64,000 nucleotides of DNA from Christensenellaceae bacterium (GTDB taxonomy: Bacteria; Bacillota; Clostridia; Christensenellales; Aristaeellaceae), in NCBI GenBank assembly GCA_020025205.1, contig JAHHSO010000006.1:23507-87506 (forward strand), read 5' to 3'. This document shows positions 16,683-25,509 of this stretch, one piece after another. Each line of letters starts with the position of its first letter. Within the stretch, counting starts at the first letter, position 1. The position numbers were made by a program, and so were the translations under genes. A model generated the notes under the pieces. It did not search any database. It was not told the DNA's origin and saw only the letters and a program-made list of their open reading frames with translations.

Positions 16683-17699
16683 TCAACAGCCCTTGCGATC
16701 TCGAATGCAATTGGAAATTTCTTCAATGGCGAAATAGAGAACGCCTGCCACCGGCCAGATGATCCAAGTGCGCTCCCAGTTGAGCGTCGCAAAGCTCCAA
16801 GCAAGATACAGCGCCGTGGTGAGGCTCCAGTAAATGACCGTCACAGAGTGATTTTTTCGGCTGCGCTGTTTTTTCTCCAAGGTATAGTCCCCTTCCTCTA
16901 ACAGAACCTGAAAGCTGTCCCAAATCATGCCGCTGCGAACCAGAAGGAATGTGCCGGCGGCCACGAAACTGAGCAGAAGAGCGGTCATTAACGTGATGAG
17001 CATTTCGTTTTCTTCCTGAAAAAATCCAGCAGCCAGAATCAGGGGGACTACGGCCAGAATGCAGCAGGTTACGCCCAAAACGAGTGATCTGTGCCAATAG
17101 GGTTCATAGGCTTCGCGCTTGCGTTCGGTAATTCCGGCGACGCCGTATGCTGTTTCAAGGGGATCTTTCTCCCAATGCTCATATTTTTCCAGATGCAGGC
17201 TCTCCAGAATAAAGATTGCAACAGCTGCGGCGACTAAGACGAGCAGAGCGCCTACACCTAGCCCTGATGCCATGTCTTCTGTCAGGGTGCTGCCCAGCTG
17301 TTCAGATAGGGCTGACAAAAGGATCAGCGGGACGGGACAGAGGATGCACATGGCCACGCCGGACGCAATTTTCCAGGCACTGTTTGAGACCTGGTCGAGA
17401 TAGCTGTTGGCCTCGTCCAAACTGACAGAACAGATGGCGGCGTCCACATCAACGGACAATTCGCCCGGGGCAGGCTCTTCGGCGTCTTCGTTGAGCAGAT
17501 AGTCGGTGCTAACGCCGAAAATCTGGCTCAGATTGATGATCTTATCCAGATCCGGCATGGAAGCCATGCTCTCCCATTTGGAGACGGACTGACGGCTGAC
17601 TTCAAGGCGGGCGGCCAGTTCTTCTTGTGACCAGCCCTGCTGCTTTCTCAGCTTGACGATTTTTTCTGCAAGAATCATGTCTGTACACTCGAACCGCAT
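16683..17699 (-). CDS. XRE-family regulator with a C-terminal membrane domain
   Basis: A 338-residue protein. Residues about 8-70 are an XRE helix-turn-helix (LRKQQGWSQEELAARLEVSRQSVSKWES, read in two parts) followed by IFGVSTDYLL, the standard dimer segment. An acidic linker leads to six or so hydrophobic segments in the C-terminal 200 residues. Membrane-anchored XRE proteins are frequent in Clostridia, and targets are usually unknown. GAAAGGG lies 11 bases before ATG 17699; an alternative ATG at 17678 starts closer to the helix-turn-helix but lacks a ribosome site. Nothing gene-like lies between 17700 and 17983. Confidence 0.85.
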   Translation of the reverse strand: MRFECTDMILAEKIVKLRKQQGWSQEELAARLEVSRQSVSKWESMASMPDLDKIINLSQIFGVSTDYLLNEDAEEPAPGELSVDVDAAICSVSLDEANSYLDQVSNSAWKIASGVAMCILCPVPLILLSALSEQLGSTLTEDMASGLGVGALLVLVAAAVAIFILESLHLEKYEHWEKDPLETAYGVAGITERKREAYEPYWHRSLVLGVTCCILAVVPLILAAGFFQEENEMLITLMTALLLSFVAAGTFLLVRSGMIWDSFQVLLEEGDYTLEKKQRSRKNHSVTVIYWSLTTALYLAWSFATLNWERTWIIWPVAGVLYFAIEEISNCIRDRKGC

Positions 17700-17983
17700 G
17701 CTGCGATTCGCCCTTTCTGTTTGATGGTTCCATCTTATCGTTTTTCCCGGTTGCTTTCTATCAAGTGGCCGTGGAACATTGTCAACCGGCGGTTGCATCG
17801 GGGTTTTTCGCTGCAAAATGCGCCTGCATAGCGGCATGATCGGCGCAGAAGCAAGCGTCTGGCTTTGCGGGGAAATGTGCTTTTTCTGCTGTAATACCTG
17901 TTCAAAGCAGTTGAATTGTTGCAGATAGTATAGCATAAATATCATGCCGCCGCCAGCAGGTGCAGACCTGAAAGCATGTCAAA

Positions 17984-18013
17984 AAGCGGCACCCGAAAAC
18001 TCGAATGCCGCTT
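17984..18013 (-). terminator. Terminator of the parA-parB operon
   Basis: Perfect 8-base stem AAGCGGCA / TGCCGCTT (17984-17991, 18006-18013) with flanking A/T tracts, 25 bases beyond the parB stop. Confidence 0.75.
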
Positions 18014-18038
18014 GGAAAAATAAAATCAGGCGCGGGGA

Positions 18039-18926
18039 TTACTCCTCGCCCATCAGATCCCAAAGCTTTTGCAGCTCTTCCTGGCTGCTGTATGAGAGGA
18101 CGACGCGGCCCTTTTGCTCGTTGCCTTCCAGCTTCACTTTCAGGCCCGTTGCTGTGCGCAGACGATCCTGAAACGCCTCGTATTCCGGCGGCCAGAAGTT
18201 TTTTTCTTTTGTTTCCTTTTTGCCGGAGGCGTTCTTGGCGGCGGCTTCCAGCTGGCGCACGGACCAGCTGAATTGCAGCGTTTTGGCAAATAGCCCTGCC
18301 TGAATTTCTTCGTCGTCGATGCCGGCCAGAACGCGCGCGTGACCTGCCGAGAGGGAACCTTCAATCACGGCGTCCTGAATGCGCTTGGGCAGGTTCAGAA
18401 GGCGCAGAAGATTGGCCACCGCCGGACGGCTGCGCCCCAACCGCTCGGCAACGGCTTCCTGCGTCAGCGCACATTCTTCCATCAGCCGGCTGATGCCCCG
18501 TGCTTCTTCGATGGCATTCAGGTCTTCCCGCTGAATGTTTTCAATCAGCGCGGCCTCCTGACGCTTCACATCGTCCCAGTCGCGCACGATGGCGGGGATG
18601 GTGGCAAGGCCTGCCAGCCTTGAAGCGCGCCAGCGGCGCTCCCCGGCAATCAGCGTATAGCGTGCACCATCTCTGGCGACCAGAATGGGAGAAATGACAC
18701 CGCTGTGACGAATGGAGTCCGACAGCGCCAGCAGTGCATCATCATCGAACGTTTTGCGCGGCTGTCTGAGGTTTGGATCAATGTCGCCAACGGGAATGTC
18801 GATCACCGTGCCATTGGCAGCGGGTGCATCGCTCTCCTGCCCCGTCAGCTCGACGGACTCCACCACTTCTTCCACATCCGGCAGAATGGCGCTCAGCCCT
18901 CTGCCCAGTCCCATTTTTTTCGCCAT
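18039..18926 (-). CDS. parB: Chromosome-partitioning protein ParB (Spo0J)
   Basis: A 295-residue ParB. The N-terminal KKMGLGRGLSAILPD, then IPVGDIDPNLRQPRKTFDD, LIAGERRWRASRLAGL (the CTP-binding GERRxRA box) and IENIQREDLNAIEEA are all standard, followed by the helix-turn-helix TQEAVAERLGRSRPAVANLLRLL and the C-terminal dimer domain. ParB binds parS sites near the origin, loads as a CTP-dependent clamp and stimulates ParA. It follows parA by 33 bases. I saw no canonical parS palindrome in the window. The origin and dnaA lie about 12 kb to the right. Confidence 0.95.
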   Translation of the reverse strand: MAKKMGLGRGLSAILPDVEEVVESVELTGQESDAPAANGTVIDIPVGDIDPNLRQPRKTFDDDALLALSDSIRHSGVISPILVARDGARYTLIAGERRWRASRLAGLATIPAIVRDWDDVKRQEAALIENIQREDLNAIEEARGISRLMEECALTQEAVAERLGRSRPAVANLLRLLNLPKRIQDAVIEGSLSAGHARVLAGIDDEEIQAGLFAKTLQFSWSVRQLEAAAKNASGKKETKEKNFWPPEYEAFQDRLRTATGLKVKLEGNEQKGRVVLSYSSQEELQKLWDLMGEE

Positions 18927-18959
18927 GACGGATAACGCCTTTCTTTCTTGAAAATTGAT

Positions 18960-19718
18960 TTATGCCTGTTCCAGAAATTCCCTGGCCAGCTGCTGATAGC
19001 TCTGGGCGCCCAGTGAGCGCGGGTCATACAGATGGATGGGCAGGCCGTGGCTGGGCGCTTCGCCCAAACGGACGTTTCTGGGGATGACGGTCTTGTAGAC
19101 CTTGGTTTTAAAGACCTTGCGGACTTCCTGAGCAACCTGAACGCCCAGGTTGGTGCGTGCATCCAGCATGGTCAGCACAATACCCTCGATGTTGAGGTGC
19201 TTGTGCATCTTCTGCACTTTCTGGATGGTGCCCATCAGGGCGCTGACACCTTCCAGGGCGTAGTATTCGCACTGAATGGGGATGATGACACCGTCCGATG
19301 CGAACAGCGCGTTGAGCGTAATCAGTCCCAAAGACGGCGGACAGTCGATAAAGATATAATCGAACTGATCAGCGGCACCAGAAAGCGCTTTGGACAGAAT
19401 GCGCTCACGGTGCTGCATGGAGGCCAGTTCAATCTCTGCGCCGGCCAGACGGATGTCTGAAGGCAGGAGCATCAGCCCCGGCACGCTCGTTTCACACAGC
19501 GCATCCTCAAGGGTTACAGAGCCGGCCATCACTTCATAAATGGTGGGAGTATTTTCCTCGGGATGGACGCCCAGACCGCTGGAGGTGTTGCCCTGCGGAT
19601 CTGCGTCCACAACCAGAACCCTGCGGCCCTCGGCAGCTACGCATGCGGAAAGGTTGACGCTGGTGGTGGTCTTTCCGACGCCGCCTTTCTGGTTGGTTAT
19701 TGCAATGATTTTAGCCAT
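18960..19718 (-). CDS. parA: Chromosome-partitioning ATPase ParA (Soj)
   Basis: A 252-residue ParA/MinD ATPase. The deviant Walker A KGGVGKTTTSVNLSA lies at residues 11-25; DADPQGNTSSGLGV and FIDCPPSLGLITLNAL give Walker A' and B. It binds DNA non-specifically in the ATP state and positions ParB-bound origins. AAGGGATCAT precedes the ATG at 19718. The gene sits between an unknown 150-residue gene (23 bases upstream) and parB (33 bases downstream), so all three are likely one transcript. Confidence 0.96.
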   Translation of the reverse strand: MAKIIAITNQKGGVGKTTTSVNLSACVAAEGRRVLVVDADPQGNTSSGLGVHPEENTPTIYEVMAGSVTLEDALCETSVPGLMLLPSDIRLAGAEIELASMQHRERILSKALSGAADQFDYIFIDCPPSLGLITLNALFASDGVIIPIQCEYYALEGVSALMGTIQKVQKMHKHLNIEGIVLTMLDARTNLGVQVAQEVRKVFKTKVYKTVIPRNVRLGEAPSHGLPIHLYDPRSLGAQSYQQLAREFLEQA

Positions 19719-19741
19719 ATGATCCCTTCTATATCCTTTGA

Positions 19742-20194
19742 TTACACGGCCTGCCCGTTTTCTTCAAGAACCTGAAGAATGCAGCGCCTTTCCATGTCGT
19801 CCATGGGATAGCGCGCGGTCAGTTCGCGCATGGCGGCATACGAGCCGTTGCGGGACAGATCGTAAAGTGCGTCTTCCAGCGTCGGGCTGACGTTCATGAA
19901 CCGATAGGACAACGCCAGAAGCCGGTCGGCCAGATCGCGAATCTGTTCGCTGGTGACGCGCACGCGCTGCCCGTCATCCTTTGTGATGACCATGGTGCCG
20001 CCGGTGATGAGATAGACGGTGTTAAAGAGCATCGAATCCAGCTTGTGCCAAAGCACACACAGGGAGTCCGGCGTCCGCAAAAAACGCATCAGGAGGGTGT
20101 TGACTGCGTAGACGAGTTCAGGGTTGGCGCGAAGCGCCGTGCCGCCCAGACAACTGCGGAGCATGTTCTCAATTTCATCCAGCCTGCCGGGCAT
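19742..20194 (-). CDS. Hypothetical protein upstream of parA
   Basis: A 150-residue, mostly helical cytoplasmic protein with no recognised domain. It contains VYLITGGTMVITKDDGQRVRV, a two-strand-like insertion, between helical segments, and ends in a Met/Arg/Glu-rich helix. GGGAGGG lies 8 bases before the ATG at 20194. Its stop is 23 bases from the parA start, so it is probably cotranscribed with parA-parB. A role in chromosome segregation is only suggested by position. Confidence 0.75.
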   Translation of the reverse strand: MPGRLDEIENMLRSCLGGTALRANPELVYAVNTLLMRFLRTPDSLCVLWHKLDSMLFNTVYLITGGTMVITKDDGQRVRVTSEQIRDLADRLLALSYRFMNVSPTLEDALYDLSRNGSYAAMRELTARYPMDDMERRCILQVLEENGQAV

Positions 20195-20315
20195 AAGTGT
20201 CCCTCCCGAAAACGTCGCATACCTGTACCATCATATCTTATAGTGTATATTGTACACGCAAAGCCACGCGCCTGCAAGGGCTTTTGTGAAATTGCGGCAT
20301 CTGGCAGGCGGTCAG

Positions 20316-20344
20316 TTTACTTTTTTTGTTAGGTGGAGTATACT
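20316..20344 (+). promoter_or_regulatory. Promoter of the tldD-tldE operon
   Basis: TTTACT (20316-20321), 17-base spacer, TATACT (20339-20344), 52 bases upstream of the tldD start. Confidence 0.6.
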
Positions 20345-20396
20345 GGTGAAAAGTGTCCGCAGGCGTATACAGCTTGCGGTTGAAGGAGGATAAAGG

Positions 20397-21782
20397 ATGG
20401 TTTCATCGTCCGTTTGTTCGTTGGTGCTTGCCCGCGCGCTGTCCCGCGGCGGCACGTTTGCAGAAATTTTTTATGAGGATTCGCGTAAGTTTTCCATGAC
20501 CCTGCGATCCGGCCAGATTGAAAACGCGGCCACGTCCCGTCCGTGCGGCGCGGGCATCCGCGTCTATGACGGCCTTCGCTCCATCTATGTCTATACCTGT
20601 GACGTGAGCTGCGAGGGTCTTCTGCGCGCAGCAGACCGCGCAGCAGCCGCCGTCACCGATACGCCCAAGACGATGGACAACATCGTTTTGTGTGATCGCC
20701 CTGCCGCCAACATTCACCCCATCGTGACGCCGGTTCTTTCTGTGCCCGCCGGAAGGCGCGCCGAGATTCTGCGCGCCGTGGATGGATCAGCCCGTGCTGT
20801 ATCCAATACAATCACACAGGTCACAGCCGGCCTTCTGTCCAAAGAGCAGCATGTGCTGATTGCCAACAGCGAAGGCCTTTATACGGGCGACACCCGTGTC
20901 TATACGCGCCTGACCTGTTCGGCGGTTGCCAGCGATGGCACCGAGAACCAGACTGGCACCAATAACCCCGGCGCGATGATGGGATTCGAGCTGTTTGATT
21001 CGCGCGTGAATCCCGAAGAGATCGGCAGGAGCGCGGCCAAGTCCGCTGTGACTATGCTGGATGCACCTTACTGCGGCGCGGGCGAAATGCCGGTGGTGAT
21101 TGCGGGCGGCTTCGGCGGTGTCATCTTCCACGAGGCCTGCGGACATTCGCTGGAAGCGACCAGTGTCGAGCCGGGAATGAGTGAGTTTGCCGGCAAGCTG
21201 GGTCAGCAGATTGCTGCATCCTGCGTCACTGCGATTGACGATGGCACCATGCCCAATGAATGGGGCAGCGAGAATATCGATGACGAAGGCATGCCGACCA
21301 CGCGTCTGACGCTCATTGAGAACGGCGTTCTCAAGAACTACATGGTGGACAGGCTCAACGGCCTCAAGATGGGCATGGCGCCCACGGGCAACGGCCGCCG
21401 CGAGAGCTATGCTTATGCGCCGACCAGCCGTATGCGCAACACATTCATCGCCGCTGGAAAGGACGATGAAGACGAGATGATCAGAACCATGGGCGACGGC
21501 CTGTATGCCGTGCAGATGGGCGGCGGCAGCGTCAACCCGGCCACCGGCGAGTTTAACTTTGCCGTGCAGGAGGGGTATCTCGTCAGAGACGGCAAGATTG
21601 TTTCCCCCGTGCGCGGCGCATCGCTCATCGGCAAGGGCGCACAGGTGCTCATGCGCATCGACCGCGTTGGCAAAGAGATGACGATGGGCCAGGGCATGTG
21701 CGGCTCTTTGAGCGGCAGTGTGCCGGTCAATGTCGGCCAGCCGACGATCCGCGTCAGCAGCCTGACGGTCGGCGGAAAGTGA
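20397..21782 (+). CDS. tldD: Metallopeptidase subunit TldD
   Basis: A 461-residue TldD. The zinc motif is H245-E-A-C-G-H250 (FHEACGHSLEA), with the third ligand expected in the C-terminal half. GLYAVQMGGGSVNPATGEFN and GKIVSPVRGASLIGKG are family blocks. TldD forms a heterodimer with TldE, and the pair unfolds and cleaves small peptides; in E. coli it matures microcin B17 and degrades CcdA. AAGGAGG precedes the ATG at 20397. tldE starts 7 bases after the stop. No RiPP precursor or modifying enzyme is visible nearby, so a housekeeping proteolytic role is as likely. Confidence 0.95.
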   Translation: MVSSSVCSLVLARALSRGGTFAEIFYEDSRKFSMTLRSGQIENAATSRPCGAGIRVYDGLRSIYVYTCDVSCEGLLRAADRAAAAVTDTPKTMDNIVLCDRPAANIHPIVTPVLSVPAGRRAEILRAVDGSARAVSNTITQVTAGLLSKEQHVLIANSEGLYTGDTRVYTRLTCSAVASDGTENQTGTNNPGAMMGFELFDSRVNPEEIGRSAAKSAVTMLDAPYCGAGEMPVVIAGGFGGVIFHEACGHSLEATSVEPGMSEFAGKLGQQIAASCVTAIDDGTMPNEWGSENIDDEGMPTTRLTLIENGVLKNYMVDRLNGLKMGMAPTGNGRRESYAYAPTSRMRNTFIAAGKDDEDEMIRTMGDGLYAVQMGGGSVNPATGEFNFAVQEGYLVRDGKIVSPVRGASLIGKGAQVLMRIDRVGKEMTMGQGMCGSLSGSVPVNVGQPTIRVSSLTVGGK

Positions 21783-21789
21783 GGACAGC

Positions 21790-23118
21790 ATGGAATATAA
21801 AGCATTTGTTAACCGGGTGTTTGAAGCGGCAGAGAAAGCGGGCATTGCCCCCGCTGAAATCGCATACAGCAGGGGGGAATCCTTCAGCGTGCGTGTACGC
21901 CAGAGCAAACTACAGGACTATGAGGTCAGCGAGGGCATCAGCCTGACGCTCCGCGGCGTGTATGGCGGACGCATTGGTACGTCCAGCACGCAGGCGATCG
22001 ACGAGGAGAGCATTGACATGCTTGTTCAGGGCGTCAAGGAAAGTGCGGCCCTCATTGAAACGGACGAACAGGACAAGATCCTCCCGCCTGACCCGGCGTA
22101 CGGCGAAGTGAAAAACTACGAGCCGGAATTGGAAAACGTCACGGCGCAGCAGAAGATTGATCTTGCCATGAAAATTGACGACCTCATGCAGCATCAGGAT
22201 GCGCGCATCACCCCGGATGATACGGTTGTGTCCTCCGCAGCAGAGACGTTCTGCCTGATGAATACGCTGGGCCTTAACCTTGAACATCGAAGCAACATGA
22301 TCTATGCCTATACGGGGGCGCTGGCTAAAGAAGGCGGCAAAGCGGCGACGGACAACCAGATTCGCTGGGGCTACAGTCTTTCTGCCATTGATCCCGAAGA
22401 ACTGGCGGCATGCTGCTGTAAACAGACGCTTGAGAAGCTGGAAGCGGGCAATATGAGCAGTGGACCCGTCAAGGTGGTCATCAAGAATACCGCCATGGCA
22501 GACTTCCTCAAGACGTTCTGCGGCGTGTTCTCCGCGGACAATGCACAAAAGGGATTGTCCCTGCTGGCGGGGCGCGAGGGCGAAAAGGCGGCAAGCGATG
22601 TCGTCACGCTGACGGATGATCCGCTCATGGCGTGGGGACTGGGAAGCTGCCCGTTTGACCGAGAGGGCGCGGCGGCAAAGACGAAGAACATCATTGAAAA
22701 TGGTGTTTTGACCACGCTTTTGCACAACCGCAAGACCGCGAAAAAGGCGGGCGTGGAGACGACGGGCAACGCGGGCGGTGCAGGCCATGTCAGCCCGAGC
22801 AACTTGTTCATTGTTCCAGGCGACAGGACGCTGGAGGAACTGTTTGCCGAAATGGGCGATGGTCTCTACCTCACAGAGATTTCCGGCCTGCATGCGGGTG
22901 CGAACCCCATCAGCGGAGATTTCTCCCTTCTCTCCCGCGGCTGCGAAGTGAAGGACGGCAGGATTGTGCGTCAGGTTGAGCAGTTCACCGTTTCCGGCAA
23001 CTTCTATCAGCTGCTCAAGGATATTGAGCGTGTCGGGGCTGACCTCAAGTTTGAAGCCTCGTCCATTGGTGCGCCGTCCGTGCTGGCTGCCAGCCTGAAT
23101 GTTGCAGGAGCCCAATAA
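21790..23118 (+). CDS. tldE: TldE/PmbA subunit, partner of TldD
   Basis: A 442-residue PmbA/TldE protein. As expected for this subunit it lacks the HExxxH zinc motif and instead has family blocks: SFSVRVRQSKLQDYEVSE near the N-terminus, AFLLHNRKTAKKAG-like LLHNRKTAKK, GNAGGAGHVSPSNLF, and a C-terminal ISGDFSLLSRGCEVKDG. It shapes the proteolytic chamber together with TldD. It lies 7 bases after tldD with GAGGACAGC as ribosome site. A strong terminator ends the operon at 23125-23187. Confidence 0.93.
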   Translation: MEYKAFVNRVFEAAEKAGIAPAEIAYSRGESFSVRVRQSKLQDYEVSEGISLTLRGVYGGRIGTSSTQAIDEESIDMLVQGVKESAALIETDEQDKILPPDPAYGEVKNYEPELENVTAQQKIDLAMKIDDLMQHQDARITPDDTVVSSAAETFCLMNTLGLNLEHRSNMIYAYTGALAKEGGKAATDNQIRWGYSLSAIDPEELAACCCKQTLEKLEAGNMSSGPVKVVIKNTAMADFLKTFCGVFSADNAQKGLSLLAGREGEKAASDVVTLTDDPLMAWGLGSCPFDREGAAAKTKNIIENGVLTTLLHNRKTAKKAGVETTGNAGGAGHVSPSNLFIVPGDRTLEELFAEMGDGLYLTEISGLHAGANPISGDFSLLSRGCEVKDGRIVRQVEQFTVSGNFYQLLKDIERVGADLKFEASSIGAPSVLAASLNVAGAQ

Positions 23119-23124
23119 ACATAA

Positions 23125-23187
23125 AACACTTCACCTGGGGGCATGGGAATTTGATCCCATGCTCCTGGGGTGAGGTGTTGTTTTTTT
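23125..23187 (+). terminator. Terminator of the tldD-tldE operon
   Basis: Outer stem AACACTTCACC / GGTGAGGTGTT and inner stem GGGGGCATGGGA / TCCCATGCTCC around a short loop, then TTTTTTT. The remaining stretch to 23357 shows no gene. Confidence 0.88.
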
Positions 23188-23357
23188 AAACGACATTTGT
23201 TCTCTGCTGATTTTTTGCTGCAGGGAGAAAATTTTCCGATTGTGCAATTTTTTTATGACCTTGATCGTTTTATTTGATGCGGCACGGGGAAGAAAGAAAC
23301 CTAAAATTTCTGCGCTGGATAGAACCGAATTCCTTTATAACAGGCCAAGAAGATGGT

Positions 23358-23386
23358 TTGACAGCCCGCGTCAATAGACGTATAAT
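23358..23386 (+). promoter_or_regulatory. Consensus promoter of the phosphodiester-glycosidase operon
   Basis: TTGACA (23358-23363), 17-base spacer, TATAAT (23381-23386): a perfect sigma-A match, 46 bases upstream of the GTG start at 23432. Confidence 0.85.
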
Positions 23387-23431
23387 AAAACATACTTATT
23401 TTTTAGCATGGAAATGCAAAGAGGAGATCAC

Positions 23432-24619
23432 GTGAAGCCGCTGGATCATTTTCGACGTACCCCTGCCAGAAGGTATGACCTTCCGCCGCAGATGCAAAAG
23501 GAAAAAGCTCCTCCGCGCGAGGAACGCATTCACAAAAGATATTTTGACATTCCCCGTCTTTCTGGCGATTGGGACAGGCCGCTGATGGGCGCGCTTTGCG
23601 TGGTGATGGTGGTCTGTTTATGCAACGCCAGTGCGCCGATGAGCGACGTTCCCGATGTGCAGACGCGCTTCTCCCAATGGGCGGTAGAGCAGAACGAAAA
23701 GACCGTCCAAAAGCTGCCCGGCCCCACCCCTGAGCCGGAAAGCGAATTGTATGAGGCGCTGAACTTCAGTCAGCAGACACAGGAGGAACAGATTACAAAG
23801 GCGCTGGAAGCAACGCCTGTTCCGGCAGAAACGGCGAAAGAGGAGGCGTCCAGCCCGTTCAAGCATTATGAGCCGGGCGAATTATCCTATGAGACGGATA
23901 AGATGTCTGTGTCTGTTGAACAGAAGAAAAAGGATGGCATAACCTACTTTGTCTGCGATATCAAGCTTTCAGATGTCAGCCAGCTGCGCACAGCGTTTGC
24001 CGGCGATGACTTCCGAAGCGGCATTTATGAGGCCACAAGCGATATTGCCGGCCGGCACGATCCCGTTTTGGCGATTAATGCGGATTTCTGCCGCTATCAT
24101 AGGGACGGTGTCATCATTCGAAACGGCGAAGTGCTGCGCCGCCAGAATATCAAGAAGCATCATCTTCTGATTGTCGATGAAAACGGCGATTTGTCTGCGC
24201 TGACCGACCGTTCCGGCAAGCAGGGCCTTGTGGCCAACAAGCTGGAACAGCAGAATACATGGCAGACGTTTGAATTTGGCCCGCTGCTTGTGGAAGATGG
24301 AGAGGCGGCGAAACTGCCGGAGTCCTTCTACATCAACTGCAACGATGGATATTATGAGCCGCGCACGGCCATTGGACAAATTGGCCCGCTGCATTATGTC
24401 GTCATCGTTGTGGACGGACGGCGCGAAGGCTATTCTACCGGCGCGAGCATCCCGCAGCTCCAGCAGCTGTTTTTGGAAGAAGGCGCAGAGTTTGCCTTCA
24501 ACCTGGACGGCGGCGGCTCCACAACACTCTGCTTTCAGGGGGAAGTCATCAACATGCCTTCCGGCGGCAAACAGCGCTCCGTCAGCGATGTCATCATGTT
24601 CATGGCGAACCCGAGATAA
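23432..24619 (+). CDS. Membrane-anchored phosphodiester glycosidase family protein (NAGPA-like)
   Basis: A 395-residue protein. A basic N-terminal tail (about 45 residues) precedes one membrane segment (PLMGALCVVMVVCLCNA), then a Pro/Glu/Thr-rich linker and a C-terminal NAGPA-type domain of about 230 residues with YEATSDIAGRHDPVLAINAD, EPRTAIGQIG, VVDGRREGYS and the hallmark NLDGGGSTTL. The family hydrolyses sugar phosphodiester bonds outside the cell. An ATG at 23408 is possible, but GTG 23432 has AGAGGAG at 5 bases and is chosen. It is followed by a secreted paralogue and a further secreted protein in one operon. Confidence 0.87.
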   Translation: MKPLDHFRRTPARRYDLPPQMQKEKAPPREERIHKRYFDIPRLSGDWDRPLMGALCVVMVVCLCNASAPMSDVPDVQTRFSQWAVEQNEKTVQKLPGPTPEPESELYEALNFSQQTQEEQITKALEATPVPAETAKEEASSPFKHYEPGELSYETDKMSVSVEQKKKDGITYFVCDIKLSDVSQLRTAFAGDDFRSGIYEATSDIAGRHDPVLAINADFCRYHRDGVIIRNGEVLRRQNIKKHHLLIVDENGDLSALTDRSGKQGLVANKLEQQNTWQTFEFGPLLVEDGEAAKLPESFYINCNDGYYEPRTAIGQIGPLHYVVIVVDGRREGYSTGASIPQLQQLFLEEGAEFAFNLDGGGSTTLCFQGEVINMPSGGKQRSVSDVIMFMANPR

Positions 24620-24655
24620 TTCAACTTTTCAAACAAGGAAGGAATTCTTTCAGTC

Positions 24656-25492
24656 ATGAAAAAAATCACTTTAATGGTGTCGACGCTTCTGCTGATGTTT
24701 GCAGCGTCCGGCGCGCTGGCAACGGAACCCAACACAAAGACCATCGAAGAGACGGTGAGCTATAAGGGAGACACACTCGAAATTGTTGTTGACCGCTGGT
24801 GCTACGCGTTCAACAACACGGAGCTTCGCTTCTTCGTTGCGGATATCAAAACGGCTGATCCGCTTCAGCTGCGCACGGCGTTTGCCGGCGAGGAGTATTC
24901 CCGAGATTTTGTCGAGGCAACCAGCGCCATTGCGGCGCGCCACGATGCGGTTCTCGCCGTCAATGGTGATTACTACAACTTCAAGGATAAAAACGGCCTT
25001 GTCATTCGAAATGGCGTTCTCTATCGCGACCGCCCCTCTTCCCGCGATCAGCTGCTGGTGATGAAGGACGGCACGTTCGTCTCCCTGCCCAGAGGCTATG
25101 AAGGCGGTGAGGGCGAGAAGTTCATTGCAGAAGGGGTCGAGCAGGCGTTCACGTTTGGCCCGCTGCTGGTGGACAACGGCGTGGCAGTTGAACTGCCCGA
25201 AAAGTATTTCATCTCCACCAAAGACGGCGTCTGCGAACCGCGCACGGCCATCGGACAGATTGACGAGAATCACTATGTCTTTATCGTCGCGGACGGCCGC
25301 CGCGAAGGCTGGAGCGACCGCGGAATGACGCTCAAGAGGCTTCAGGAGATCTTTGTCGAACTGGGCTGCCGCATTGCGTACAATCTGGACGGCGGCGGAA
25401 GCGCAACCATGATTATGAACGGCGAGCGTCTTAACAAGACGAGCGGATCGCGTGAGCGAGATGTCAGTGACATCGTATACTTTGTGAAATAA
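24656..25492 (+). CDS. Secreted phosphodiester glycosidase family protein
   Basis: A 278-residue paralogue of the previous gene product. It has a signal peptide (MKKITLMVSTLLLMFAA, cleavage near GALA-TE) instead of the membrane anchor. Shared blocks are LQLRTAFAGEEYSRDFVEAT, ARHDAVLAVNGDYYNF, EPRTAIGQID, VADGRREGWS and NLDGGGSATM. Its substrate is probably a wall or capsule glycan phosphodiester, by family. AAGGAAGG precedes the ATG at 24656. It lies 36 bases after its paralogue and 17 bases before the next gene; the pair looks like a tandem duplication with different localisation. Confidence 0.88.
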   Translation: MKKITLMVSTLLLMFAASGALATEPNTKTIEETVSYKGDTLEIVVDRWCYAFNNTELRFFVADIKTADPLQLRTAFAGEEYSRDFVEATSAIAARHDAVLAVNGDYYNFKDKNGLVIRNGVLYRDRPSSRDQLLVMKDGTFVSLPRGYEGGEGEKFIAEGVEQAFTFGPLLVDNGVAVELPEKYFISTKDGVCEPRTAIGQIDENHYVFIVADGRREGWSDRGMTLKRLQEIFVELGCRIAYNLDGGGSATMIMNGERLNKTSGSRERDVSDIVYFVK

Positions 25493-25509
25493 CGGAAAGG
25501 GGGAGCCCG

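Noticed and set aside
17700-19741. parS site near parAB
   Set aside because: I looked for the TGTTTCACGTGAAACA palindrome and close variants and found none in this region.
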